Below, piece by piece: positions 15,626 to 24,032 of a stretch of 64,000 nucleotides of DNA (its first letter is position 1; every line of letters starts with the position of its first letter). The notes beneath the pieces are model-generated. The model had not been told where the DNA came from, made no database searches, and was given only the letters and a program-made list of their open reading frames with translations. Both the position numbers and the translations under genes were made by a program. The stretch lies in contig CANKVS010000004.1 of NCBI GenBank assembly GCA_947487155.1, positions 26,652-90,651 on the forward strand, written 5' to 3'. This DNA is from an uncultured Flaviramulus sp. (GTDB lineage: Bacteria; Bacteroidota; Bacteroidia; Flavobacteriales; Flavobacteriaceae).

Positions 15626-18481
15626 CTATTTACTTAAATACATTTTACGCCTCGAGTATAAATCGTAAAATGCGTCATCTTTTAAGCTATCTATAAACAA
15701 GATGCTTTCTCCTGTGCTTTTCATTTCTGGCCCTAATCGTTTATCAACATTAGGGAATTTATTAAAAGAGAATACAGGTTGTTTTATGGCATAACCTTCT
15801 AATTGTGGATTAAAATTGAAATCAGTTACCTTTTTCTCACCTAGCATAACCTTAGTTGCATAATTTACATAAGGTTCTTTATATGCTTTTGCTATAAATG
15901 GTACCGTTCTAGAGGCTCTTGGGTTTGCTTCAATTATATATACAACATCGTCTTTAATTGCAAACTGTATATTAATTAACCCTACCGTGTTTAATGCTTT
16001 AGCTATGGTATGTGTATGGTCTACAATTTGCTGCATAACCAAATCTCCCAAATTAAAAGCTGGCAACGTAGCATTAGAATCTCCTGAATGCACACCACAA
16101 GGCTCTATATGCTCCATAATACCAATAATGTATACATTTCCGTCAGCATCGCAAATGGCATCAGCTTCTGCTTCAATGGCGCCATCTAAATAATGATCTA
16201 ACAATAGTTTATTATTAGGCATTCTTCTCAGCAAATCAACAACGTGTTCTATTAAATCTTCTTTATTAATTACAATTTTCATGCCTTGACCCCCTAACAC
16301 ATAAGATGGTCTTACCAATATTGGAAAATCTAATTGATCTGCTAAAACTAAAGCTTCATCTGCATTTTCAGCAATTCCAAATTCTGGGTAAGGAATATTG
16401 TGCGCTTTAAGCAATCGAGAGAAACTCCCTCTATCTTCTGCTAAATCTAAAGATTCAAAACTCGTTCCTATAATCTTAATTCCATATTTGGTTAACTTCT
16501 CAGCTAATTTTAAGGCGGTTTGTCCTCCTAATTGAACAATAACACCTTCGGGTTTTTCATGACGAATAATATCGTAAATATGTTCCCAGAAAACAGGTTC
16601 AAAATATAATTTATCTGCGGTATCAAAATCTGTTGAAACCGTTTCAGGGTTACAATTAATCATAATGGTTTCATAACCACATTCGGCAGCAGCCAAAACT
16701 CCATGTACACAACAGTAATCAAACTCAATACCTTGCCCAATTCTATTGGGTCCAGAGCCAAGTACTACTATTTTCTTTTTATCACTTACAACACTTTCAT
16801 TGTGTGTGTAAACCTCTCCTGAAGCTGTTTCAACTACATTTTCGAATGTAGAATAGTAATATGGTGTTTTTGCTTTAAATTCAGCAGCACAAGTATCAAC
16901 TAATTTAAATACACGTTGAATATTAAATTCATCTCTTTTTTTATATACTTGACTTTCTAAACAGCCTAACATATGGGCTATTTGACGATCGCCATACCCT
17001 TTCTGTTTCGCTTCTAATAATAAATCTCTGTCAAGTGTGTCGATTGTATAAGTAGAAATCTCTTTTTCCAATTGAAACAATTCTTCATATTGTTTCAAAT
17101 ACCACATATCTATTTTTGTGATATCATATATCTGACTCAATGGAATTCCCATGGCTATCGCATCGTAAATTACAAATACACGATCCCACGAAGCATTAGT
17201 CAATTTATCAATAATTTGATTGTAATCTTTATAGCCTTTACCGTCTGCTCCTAAACCGTTTCTTTTAATTTCTAGAGATTGCGTGGCTTTATGCAAAGCT
17301 TCTTGAAAAGAACGCCCTATACCCATAACCTCGCCTACGGCTTTCATTTGTAGACCTAAAGTTCTGTCTGATCCTTCAAATTTATCAAAATTCCATCGCG
17401 GTATTTTCACAATAACATAATCTAAAGTGGGCTCAAACAACGCCGAAGTAGATTTTGTTATCTGGTTATCTAACTCATCTAAGGTATAACCAATAGCTAA
17501 TTTTGTTGCTATTTTAGCAATAGGATACCCAGTTGCTTTACTTGCTAAGGCTGAAGAACGTGATACACGCGGGTTTATTTCAATAGCAATAATATCTTCT
17601 TTTTCATCTGGAGATACTGCAAATTGTACGTTACACCCACCTTCAAAATCGCCAATACTACGCATCATTTTAATAGACATGTCACGCATTTTTTGATAGG
17701 TTCTATCACTTAAAGTCATTGCTGGTGCAACCGTAATAGAATCTCCCGTGTGAATTCCCATAGGATCCATATTTTCAATAGAACAGATAATAACTACGTT
17801 ATCGTTTCTATCTCGCAATAACTCTAATTCATACTCTTTCCACCCCATCATTGCTTTATCAATCATGACTTCGTGTATTGGAGAAATCTCTAACCCCCTA
17901 CGCAACAGTTTATCAAAATCTTCTTCTTCATAAACAATGGCTGCACCTGCTCCTCCTAAAGTAAATGATGAACGAATACATAATGGAAAACCAAACTCTT
18001 GAGCAATTTCTTTTCCTTTTAAAAACGATGTTGCTGTTGCTTGTGGCGCCATGGCAACACCTATTTTTCCCATTAATTCTCTAAACTGTTCTCTGTCTTC
18101 AGTAATATTAATGGCATTAATATCTACACCAATTAATTCTACTCCAAAATCTTCCCAAATACCTTTTTCATCGGCCTCAATACATAAATTCAATGCTGTT
18201 TGTCCACCCATAGTTGGTAATACAGCATCAATTTGAGGGTGTTCTTTTAATATTTTTATAATTGATTTTGTTGTAAGAGGCAACAAATAAACATGATCTG
18301 CCATTGAAGGATCTGTCATGATAGTTGCTGGATTTGAGTTAATAAGGATTGTTTCTATTCCATCCTCTCTAAGCGATCTTAAAGATTGAGATCCTGAGTA
18401 ATCAAATTCACATGCCTGTCCAATTACAATAGGACCTGAACCAATGATTAATATAGATTTAAGTTTCGAATTTTTTGGCAT
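15626..18481 (-). CDS. carB: Carbamoyl-phosphate synthase large subunit, short form without the C-terminal allosteric domain
   Basis: The 951-residue enzyme makes carbamoyl phosphate from bicarbonate, two ATP and ammonia supplied by CarA, feeding pyrimidine and arginine synthesis. Both ATP-grasp halves are present: SILIIGSGPIVIGQACEFDY at the start, and KKIVVLGSGPNRIGQGIEFD at about 565. Substrate loops such as RSSFTLGGAGAAIV and RPSYVLGGQGMKI are intact. It stops shortly after LGPEMKSTGES, exactly where the E. coli enzyme (about 1073 residues) begins its MGS-like domain that binds UMP and ornithine. This short form seems usual in flavobacteria. The gene is followed by a bidirectional terminator; carA is not in the window. 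Confidence 0.97.
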   Translation of the reverse strand: MPKNSKLKSILIIGSGPIVIGQACEFDYSGSQSLRSLREDGIETILINSNPATIMTDPSMADHVYLLPLTTKSIIKILKEHPQIDAVLPTMGGQTALNLCIEADEKGIWEDFGVELIGVDINAINITEDREQFRELMGKIGVAMAPQATATSFLKGKEIAQEFGFPLCIRSSFTLGGAGAAIVYEEEDFDKLLRRGLEISPIHEVMIDKAMMGWKEYELELLRDRNDNVVIICSIENMDPMGIHTGDSITVAPAMTLSDRTYQKMRDMSIKMMRSIGDFEGGCNVQFAVSPDEKEDIIAIEINPRVSRSSALASKATGYPIAKIATKLAIGYTLDELDNQITKSTSALFEPTLDYVIVKIPRWNFDKFEGSDRTLGLQMKAVGEVMGIGRSFQEALHKATQSLEIKRNGLGADGKGYKDYNQIIDKLTNASWDRVFVIYDAIAMGIPLSQIYDITKIDMWYLKQYEELFQLEKEISTYTIDTLDRDLLLEAKQKGYGDRQIAHMLGCLESQVYKKRDEFNIQRVFKLVDTCAAEFKAKTPYYYSTFENVVETASGEVYTHNESVVSDKKKIVVLGSGPNRIGQGIEFDYCCVHGVLAAAECGYETIMINCNPETVSTDFDTADKLYFEPVFWEHIYDIIRHEKPEGVIVQLGGQTALKLAEKLTKYGIKIIGTSFESLDLAEDRGSFSRLLKAHNIPYPEFGIAENADEALVLADQLDFPILVRPSYVLGGQGMKIVINKEDLIEHVVDLLRRMPNNKLLLDHYLDGAIEAEADAICDADGNVYIIGIMEHIEPCGVHSGDSNATLPAFNLGDLVMQQIVDHTHTIAKALNTVGLINIQFAIKDDVVYIIEANPRASRTVPFIAKAYKEPYVNYATKVMLGEKKVTDFNFNPQLEGYAIKQPVFSFNKFPNVDKRLGPEMKSTGESILFIDSLKDDAFYDLYSRRKMYLSK

Positions 18482-18540
18482 TTTTTACGGTATTGTATTT
18501 TGTGTTATTATTTCTAGCAAAATTACTAATTAGAAGATAT

Positions 18541-18573
18541 AAAAAAAGGCATTGCACTTAAGCAATACCTTTA
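18541..18573 (-). terminator. Terminator of rpmH
   Basis: On the minus strand AAAGGTATTGC pairs with GCAATGCCTTT (one G-U pair) and is followed by a T-run. It lies 23 bp after the rpmH stop. Confidence 0.75.
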
Positions 18574-18595
18574 AATTATCAACAATTGTTAATCA

Positions 18596-18757
18596 TTATT
18601 TTTTATGTCTTGTTTCAGAAGATACAGATAATTTTTTTCTGCCTTTTGCTCTTCTACGAGCTAGCACTTTTCTTCCATTTACAGAAGCCATTCTTTCTCT
18701 AAAACCGTGCTTGTTTCTTCTCTTTCTTTTTGATGGTTGAAACGTTCTTTTACTCAT
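18596..18757 (-). CDS. rpmH: 50S ribosomal protein L34
   Basis: A 53-codon gene encoding a very basic protein that begins [19 protein letters not shown] and continues [20 protein letters not shown], the L34 signature. It is part of the large ribosomal subunit. The C-terminal extension ([13 protein letters not shown]) is typical of Bacteroidota. It has its own strong promoter with TTTG and TATATTTG elements and its own terminator, and is thus a monocistronic unit between carB and the divergent TPR protein gene. There is no dnaA or rnpA beside it, unlike the arrangement in many other phyla. Confidence 0.97.
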   Translation of the reverse strand: MSKRTFQPSKRKRRNKHGFRERMASVNGRKVLARRRAKGRKKLSVSSETRHKK

Positions 18758-18794
18758 TATATATATCTTTAATTCTGAATTGTATTTTAACTAC

Positions 18795-18849
18795 TTGGAG
18801 GGTCTCCAAAACTGAGGGCAAATATACAAACCCTTTATTACTTTGCAAA
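18795..18849 (-). promoter_or_regulatory. rpmH promoter and 5' leader hairpin
   Basis: On the minus strand TTTG (18846-18849) and TATATTTG (18819-18826) are separated by 19 bp, the expected -33/-7 spacing in Bacteroidota. The mRNA should begin near 18812, directly before a perfect hairpin TTGGAG-GGT/ACC-CTCCAA at 18795-18809. Confidence 0.75.
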
Positions 18850-19042
18850 CGATTTTTAAAAAATATTTTTTTTTATCTGTTTTTAATCAAACATCGCATA
18901 AACCCTACAATATTTTACACCAACGCCTGTGTTTTTTGTTAAAAACGAATGTGTACTTTTTAATAAAAAATTAGTTTCTTTGCAATCTAAACACAAAGTA
19001 GTCGTGTTTTTACGAAACTAAATTCAAAATAATAAGTACAAA

Positions 19043-19618
19043 ATGTATAATAAAATTATAAAATTAATAATAGCAGCAGGTATTATAGCTTATGCTGTAT
19101 ACCAATTTACAGAAGGTTATATTGGCAACGGTATTATGTTTATTCTATTGGCTTTAATTTTTGTGTTCCTGTATTTTAAAAATGAATTTATCCTTTTAGC
19201 ATTTTTAAGATTGCGTAAGCAAGATTTTGAGGGTGCAAAAAAATGGCTTAACAAAATTAAAAATCCTGAATCTGCTTTAGTAAGAAAACAGCAAGGTTAT
19301 TATAACTACTTACATGGTATTATGGTGTCTCAAAGTAATATGAATGATGCTGAAAAATACTTTAAGAAAGCTATTTCATTAGGGTTATCTATGGATCATG
19401 ATTTAGCCATGGCTAAACTAAACTTATCTGGTATTGCGTTTTCTAAACGCAGAAAACAAGAGGCTCAAAAATTATTATCGGAAGCTCAAAAACTTGATAA
19501 AAAAGGTATGTTAACAGATCAAATTAAAATGATGAAACAAAACATGAAGCGTTCGCAAATGCCAAATCAACATTATGGTTCTGGAGGTTCTTTAAGAGCT
19601 CAGAAAAGGCGAGGGTAA
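19043..19618 (+). CDS. Membrane protein with two N-terminal TM helices and a TPR-like domain
   Basis: The 191-residue protein starts with two hydrophobic helices (IIKLIIAAGIIAYAVYQF and GIMFILLALIFVFLYF). These are followed by helical repeats resembling TPRs (FEGAKKWLNKIKNPESALV, MNDAEKYFKKAISLGLSM, EAQKLLSEAQKLDKKGM) and a basic tail. The soluble part should face the cytoplasm. It is likely a scaffolding protein of a family widespread in flavobacteria; no enzymatic motif is visible and the function is unknown. It is a single gene with its own upstream region (TTTCTTTG about 60 bp before the start). Confidence 0.75.
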   Translation: MYNKIIKLIIAAGIIAYAVYQFTEGYIGNGIMFILLALIFVFLYFKNEFILLAFLRLRKQDFEGAKKWLNKIKNPESALVRKQQGYYNYLHGIMVSQSNMNDAEKYFKKAISLGLSMDHDLAMAKLNLSGIAFSKRRKQEAQKLLSEAQKLDKKGMLTDQIKMMKQNMKRSQMPNQHYGSGGSLRAQKRRG

Positions 19619-19696
19619 TTTTAATTCTTTTTTTAATTAAAAGCTTGAATCTATTCGTTAGGTAAAACTTTTGAAAATTTCATTTATTAATTCAAG

Positions 19697-20626
19697 CTAC
19701 TGCCCTACACTATAATACCCCTCTTCAGGAATATCGATAGTGTATTCTTTTCTGCTTTTATTGTTAAGATGTGGTTCGCGTAACCATGGATTATGCAATT
19801 TTAATATTTTATAATTGATTCCAAAACCTTGAGCAAATTTTGAAAAATCGGCTACAGCTGTATCAACCTTAACTTGATAAGTTGGTATATTGGTATATAA
19901 ATCTTTTTCTCTAAAATTAAAACCATACTTCCCTGGATGGTTTAAAATTTCTTTTAATGCTACAATTCTAAAAAGATACCGCCCAGTTTCTTCACCTAAT
20001 AATAAATCGTAATAACTAGATACGTTTTGCGCTTTTAAACGTCTGGACATACCAGCAGTACCACCATTATAAGCCGCAGCAGCTAATGTCCATGAGCCTA
20101 ATTTTTCTTTCGATTTTAATAAATACTCACAAGCAACTTTTGTGGCTTTTTCTAAATTATACCGTTCGTCAACATTAGTATTAATTTCTAAACCATTTTC
20201 TTTTCCTGTAGTTTTCATTATCTGCCAAACACCTCGTGCTCCAGCAGGAGAAACCGCATTAGTTAAACCACTTTCTATAACCGCCAAATATTTAAAATCG
20301 TCTGGAATACCATATTCTTCTAATATAGGTTCGATTATAGGAAAATATTTTTTTGCTCTTTTAAACATTAATAATCCGTTAGATTGCCAATAGGTATTAA
20401 CCAATAGCTCTCTATCCATACGTTCTAAAATATCTGGATTTTTAAGTGGTACTGGTTCCTCTGCAAAGTTTAAATCGTTTGGAACCTGTAAGGCATAAAC
20501 ATTATAATCATTAATTAATTTTGTTTCGAAATTTTCGTCGGTTGGAGCGTCTTGGAGGGCATAAATAAATAAGGCTGATAAACTTAATAATCCCACAAAC
20601 GCTAGTGCTTTTTGTACTATCTTCAT
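19697..20626 (-). CDS. Lytic transglycosylase (GH23, SLT domain)
   Basis: The 309-residue exported protein has an N-terminal signal or anchor (ALAFVGLLSLSALFIYALQ) and a GH23 domain: FKYLAVIESGLTNAVSPAGA contains the catalytic Glu in ESGL, followed by GVWQIMKTTG and the AAAAYNGG block. It cleaves peptidoglycan glycan strands with formation of 1,6-anhydro-muramic ends, in cell-wall turnover. No LysM repeats are present, unlike the longer MltD type. It forms no obvious operon with the neighbouring hydrolase gene (48 bp gap, same strand), though co-transcription is possible. Confidence 0.9.
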   Translation of the reverse strand: MKIVQKALAFVGLLSLSALFIYALQDAPTDENFETKLINDYNVYALQVPNDLNFAEEPVPLKNPDILERMDRELLVNTYWQSNGLLMFKRAKKYFPIIEPILEEYGIPDDFKYLAVIESGLTNAVSPAGARGVWQIMKTTGKENGLEINTNVDERYNLEKATKVACEYLLKSKEKLGSWTLAAAAYNGGTAGMSRRLKAQNVSSYYDLLLGEETGRYLFRIVALKEILNHPGKYGFNFREKDLYTNIPTYQVKVDTAVADFSKFAQGFGINYKILKLHNPWLREPHLNNKSRKEYTIDIPEEGYYSVGQ

Positions 20627-20674
20627 TTTTAATAAGTTTGGATAAAGTTATAAAAAATATTCGAAACAACGGTG

Positions 20675-21340
20675 TTAGCTGTCTAAAATAATAGTTGGTA
20701 AATTCTCGTTAAACCACTTATATTTATTGATTATCATTATATGTGTTCCGTTTTTAACAACAATACAATTGGTAATGTTTTTAATAGGAAAAACGGCATC
20801 ATTATCGCCATGAATATGAACAATTTTTGGGTCATGAATTTCTTGATTCCAGCAAACCATTTCTTTTAATGCCCAACTTAAATAACGACTATCGTTTACA
20901 GATAAATATTTTTTATACAAATCCAATCGTTTTGCTACACTACTTCCAAAAGCATATTTAGCCAAAACGTCAATATTACTTGCTAATTGCGTTGGCACCA
21001 ATTTATACGCCTTTGCTTTTTTAGCCAATAGCATATGCTTTGGCAATTCGTGCATCGATTTAACACTCGATACAATAATTAGTTTTCGCACTTTAATATG
21101 CTTACTTATTTCCTGAACCAAAACACCACCAAAAGACACACCAAGCAACACAATATTTTCGTGCTTTATAAACTTAGATAACCTCAACGCATACGCACTA
21201 ATAGTTTCATTTTTAATAGGAATCATCCATTCTAGCCAATGGATTTTAAATTGATGTTCTGGTAACTTTATATGCTCGAAAATTATTGGATTTGCTGCCA
21301 TACCTGGCATTAAATACACATGTATTACATCATTGGTCAT
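20675..21340 (-). CDS. Alpha/beta hydrolase
   Basis: The 221-residue cytoplasmic protein has the nucleophile elbow G-V-S-F-G-G (Ser in LLGVSFGGVLVQEI), an oxyanion region near YLMPGMAANP, the acid-bearing strand VHIHGDNDAVFPI and the His in VVKNGTHIMII, forming a plausible Ser-Asp-His triad. No signal peptide is present. The substrate cannot be inferred; esterase or thioesterase roles are possible. It lies upstream of the lytic transglycosylase on the same strand. Confidence 0.75.
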   Translation of the reverse strand: MTNDVIHVYLMPGMAANPIIFEHIKLPEHQFKIHWLEWMIPIKNETISAYALRLSKFIKHENIVLLGVSFGGVLVQEISKHIKVRKLIIVSSVKSMHELPKHMLLAKKAKAYKLVPTQLASNIDVLAKYAFGSSVAKRLDLYKKYLSVNDSRYLSWALKEMVCWNQEIHDPKIVHIHGDNDAVFPIKNITNCIVVKNGTHIMIINKYKWFNENLPTIILDS

Positions 21341-21472
21341 TTGCTAAAATTATTACATAATAAAATGAGTTATACATATAGTGACGGCACCTAATTTAAA
21401 TATCAATACGCTAATGGTTTATTTTATAAGGTATTAACTACTGTTTTCTTTTACAGTGACAATTATTTTTTG

Positions 21473-21480
21473 TAATTTTG
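21473..21480 (+). promoter_or_regulatory. Promoter -7 element TAATTTTG
   Basis: An exact TAnnTTTG match 65 bp before the small GNAT-like gene, the only promoter candidate for it. Confidence 0.5.
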
Positions 21481-21544
21481 CACTGCAAAGCTAAAAAATA
21501 GTCTTCACACTATTAATATTCCATTGAAATAAAACATATACACC

Positions 21545-21841
21545 ATGATTGATGCTGCAGAATTAATAGATAATGATTTTTTACGTCAGTTTGAAATGAA
21601 AATTGATAATCAATTAGCTAAAATTGAATATTCATTACAAGACAGGAAAATTTTTCTAACAAAACTTATTATCCCTCAAACCATTACAGACGAGGATTTT
21701 AGTAAAGATTTTTTAATTGCTGTTTTTGAACAAATTGAAGGTCGAAACTTAAGTGTTGTACCTACAAGTCCTGAAATAGCTAAGTTTGTTAGAGGGAATA
21801 GAAAATATAAGCGTATGCTTCCTGTGGGGGTAAGAATATAA
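21545..21841 (+). CDS. Small GNAT-like N-acetyltransferase (COG2388/YidJ-type)
   Basis: The 98-residue protein contains ANQLAKIEYS-like and VPTSPEIAKFVRGN segments and ends YKRMLPVGVRI. These resemble the compact one-domain GNAT-related proteins of COG2388, in which an acidic strand and the C-terminal P-x-x-x-x-F-V-R block bind acetyl-CoA. The target is unknown. The gene is monocistronic, with its own promoter element and a strong terminator 20 bp downstream. If the family call is wrong it remains a conserved small cytoplasmic protein. Confidence 0.55.
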   Translation: MIDAAELIDNDFLRQFEMKIDNQLAKIEYSLQDRKIFLTKLIIPQTITDEDFSKDFLIAVFEQIEGRNLSVVPTSPEIAKFVRGNRKYKRMLPVGVRI

Positions 21842-21860
21842 TTCATTCAGATATAAAATT

Positions 21861-21898
21861 AAAAAACCGAAACTAAATATAAAAGTTTCGGTTTTTTT
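21861..21898 (+). terminator. Terminator of the small GNAT-like gene
   Basis: The stem AAAAACCGAAAC / GTTTCGGTTTTT has an 11-nt loop and a T-run; it can work in both directions and faces the lipoprotein gene at 21933. Confidence 0.85.
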
Positions 21899-21932
21899 AT
21901 GCTTTTCTTTGAATTCTACTTAATCATTTTAA

Positions 21933-22457
21933 TCATTGTTTTATATAGACCAAGGTTAAATCTTTGGTTTCAACAATTTGAGTGAGGTCTTCATTGTATA
22001 TTTCAATTCTATTTTTGTAAATTATTGAGATTTTATTATTTTCAATAACAGCCTCTATATTTCCAAACGAAATAATACTACCACTTAAAGTATAAAGGGA
22101 AGCCAAGCTAACAATGCCTTCGGTATCACATTCAACATTAAATCGATATTCATCATCTGCATCTGAGTTGTTCAGCAACACAACATCAAGATTAGGGTTG
22201 AATGTCGTATTTAGTGAAACCACGTTATTAGCCTCAAACAATAAAGTTTCTTGGTAAGAACAATCAATTTCATTTAAAAGGTTTGTACTAACAACACCAT
22301 CATTATTAATATCAAATCCGTTTTCAATATTCCAAGCATTTAGTTTCCAAACACCGAGAACTTGCGAATTATTAGATTCTTGAATATCTTCTGAAGTACA
22401 GCTAGTAACAAAAACTAGCATTAACGCTAAACATAGGTTTAATAGTATCTTATTCAT
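21933..22457 (-). CDS. Lipocalin-like lipoprotein, function unknown
   Basis: The 174-residue protein has a lipoprotein signal (LMLVFVTSC, about Cys20), then a beta-rich domain beginning LGVWKLNAWNIENG, the pattern of lipocalin-like proteins of Bacteroidota (VxGxWKL start). It is rich in Asp and Asn, including a possible loop DINNDGV. It is probably exported to the periplasm or outer membrane. No neighbours suggest a role; mtaB upstream is separated by 130 bp. Confidence 0.65.
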   Translation of the reverse strand: MNKILLNLCLALMLVFVTSCTSEDIQESNNSQVLGVWKLNAWNIENGFDINNDGVVSTNLLNEIDCSYQETLLFEANNVVSLNTTFNPNLDVVLLNNSDADDEYRFNVECDTEGIVSLASLYTLSGSIISFGNIEAVIENNKISIIYKNRIEIYNEDLTQIVETKDLTLVYIKQ

Positions 22458-22586
22458 ATTGGGGCATGATTAATTACTCCAAAAGTATATTTAGATAATC
22501 TTTTAGCATAATAAATAAGCTAAATGACAAAAAATTAAGGTTTACTAGTAATTACAAATGCTTTATTTGGAAAAATTGCTTATCAA

Positions 22587-23912
22587 TTACTTAGATAATA
22601 CTTCTAAAAATTCAAACCTTACCAGACCGTCTTCATCAATTTTGCTTAATTTAACCTCATGTAAAGTGTTTACCAATTCTGGATTCCAAGGTGCTTTTAC
22701 TTTTACGTAGTTTTCAGTAAAACCATGAATATACCCGCCTTTATTTTCACTTTCAAACAAAACAGTTCTTTGGCTACCAATTTGGCTTTCATAAAACGCA
22801 CGACGCTTTTTAACCGATAAGCCTCGTAGCATTTTACTTCGTTTACTTCTAACCTTAGCAGGCACTACACCATCCATATTAATGGCTTCTGTATTATCGC
22901 GTTCAGAATATGTAAATACGTGCAAATACGAAATATCTAATGTATTTAAAAAATTATATGTTTCTAAAAAGTGTTCGTCTGTTTCTCCTGAAAAGCCAAC
23001 AATAACATCAACGCCAACACAAGCATGTGGCATAACTTCTTTAATTTTAGAAACCCTATCAATATACAATTCGCTCATATAACGACGTTTCATTTTTTTA
23101 AGAATCTCGTTACTGCCAGATTGTAATGGAATATGAAAATGAGGTACAAAAGCTCTGGATTTAGAAACCAAATCTATCGTTTCATTCTTTAAAAGATTAG
23201 GCTCAATTGATGAGATACGCAAACGCTCAATACCTTTAATTTTATCTAATTGGGTAACCAAATCTAAAAATGTATGCTCGTGTTTTTTATTTCCAAACTC
23301 ACCTTTACCATAATCGCCAATATTTACCCCTGTTAAAACAATTTCTTTTATCTTTTGTTTAGATATTTCTTTGGCATTTTTCAAGACATTTTCTAAAGCA
23401 TCACTTCTAGAAATACCTCTTGCTAGTGGAATTGTACAGTAGGTGCATTTATAATCGCAACCGTCTTGCACTTTAAGAAATGCTCGCGTTCTATCGCCTA
23501 TTGAATAAGAACCAACATAAAAATCGGCGTCTTCAATTTCGCAGGAATGCACTTCGCCAAAATCATTTTTAGAAAGGTCGTTTATATAATCTGTAATTTT
23601 AAACTTTTCGGTAGCTCCAAGCACTAAATCAACACCATTAACATTGGCTAATTCCTGCGGTTTTAATTGCGCATAACAACCAACTGCAGCCACAAATGCT
23701 TTTTCGTTATTTTTTTGAGCCTGTTTTACTATGGTTTTAAAACGCTTATCGGCATTTTCGGTAACCGAACAGGTATTAATTACATAGATATCTGCTTTTT
23801 CTGAAAAGTCCACGCGGTCGAAACCTTCATCATTAAAGTGTCTTGCAATAGTTGATGTTTCAGAAAAATTAAGTTTACAACCTAAAGTATAAAATGCTAC
23901 TTTTTTTTTCAT
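22587..23912 (-). CDS. mtaB: tRNA t6A37 methylthiotransferase MtaB
   Basis: The 441-residue radical SAM enzyme converts t6A37 to ms2t6A37 in tRNAs reading ANN codons. It has an N-terminal UPF0004 domain (AFYTLGCKLNFSE, VINTCSVTENADKR, VAAVGCYAQ: the three Cys of the auxiliary cluster), the radical SAM motif in DGCDYKCTYCTIP, and a C-terminal TRAM domain (about 380-440). The VGCYAQ and TLGCKLN forms separate it from MiaB and RimO. The ATG at 23912 (MKKKVAFYTLGC) was preferred to one seven codons upstream because it matches family starts. A promoter TAAATTTG lies at 24010-24017, so the leader spans a paired-hairpin repeat. Confidence 0.93.
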   Translation of the reverse strand: MKKKVAFYTLGCKLNFSETSTIARHFNDEGFDRVDFSEKADIYVINTCSVTENADKRFKTIVKQAQKNNEKAFVAAVGCYAQLKPQELANVNGVDLVLGATEKFKITDYINDLSKNDFGEVHSCEIEDADFYVGSYSIGDRTRAFLKVQDGCDYKCTYCTIPLARGISRSDALENVLKNAKEISKQKIKEIVLTGVNIGDYGKGEFGNKKHEHTFLDLVTQLDKIKGIERLRISSIEPNLLKNETIDLVSKSRAFVPHFHIPLQSGSNEILKKMKRRYMSELYIDRVSKIKEVMPHACVGVDVIVGFSGETDEHFLETYNFLNTLDISYLHVFTYSERDNTEAINMDGVVPAKVRSKRSKMLRGLSVKKRRAFYESQIGSQRTVLFESENKGGYIHGFTENYVKVKAPWNPELVNTLHEVKLSKIDEDGLVRFEFLEVLSK

Positions 23913-23924
23913 TATATTTTCATT

Positions 23925-24000
23925 TCCGTACACACAGAAATCTCTCTATATTTACATTTTAAATGATTCCTTCCCGATAGGTCTATCGAATTCACAGGAA
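23925..24000. repeat. Paired-hairpin intergenic repeat, copy 1 (degenerate)
   Basis: The sequence TTTCATTTCCGT is followed by ACAGAAATCT, then a spacer and GATTCCTTCCCG...CAGGAATTT. The first hairpin matches that of the copy at 54194 nearly base for base; the second arm pair is degenerate. It lies in the leader of mtaB. Confidence 0.6.
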
Positions 24001-24009
24001 TTTAGCGTG

Positions 24010-24017
24010 CAAATTTA
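24010..24017 (-). promoter_or_regulatory. mtaB promoter -7 element TAAATTTG
   Basis: An exact TAnnTTTG match on the minus strand, giving a leader of about 90 nt that includes the hairpin repeat. Confidence 0.5.
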
Positions 24018-24032
24018 CAACTAATAAGTTAT

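Noticed and set aside
19642..19698. Inverted repeat AGCTTGAAT / ATTCAAGCT between the TPR and transglycosylase genes
   Set aside because: The arms are 39 bp apart with no T-run, and the right arm overlaps the coding end of the transglycosylase; chance is likely in AT-rich sequence.
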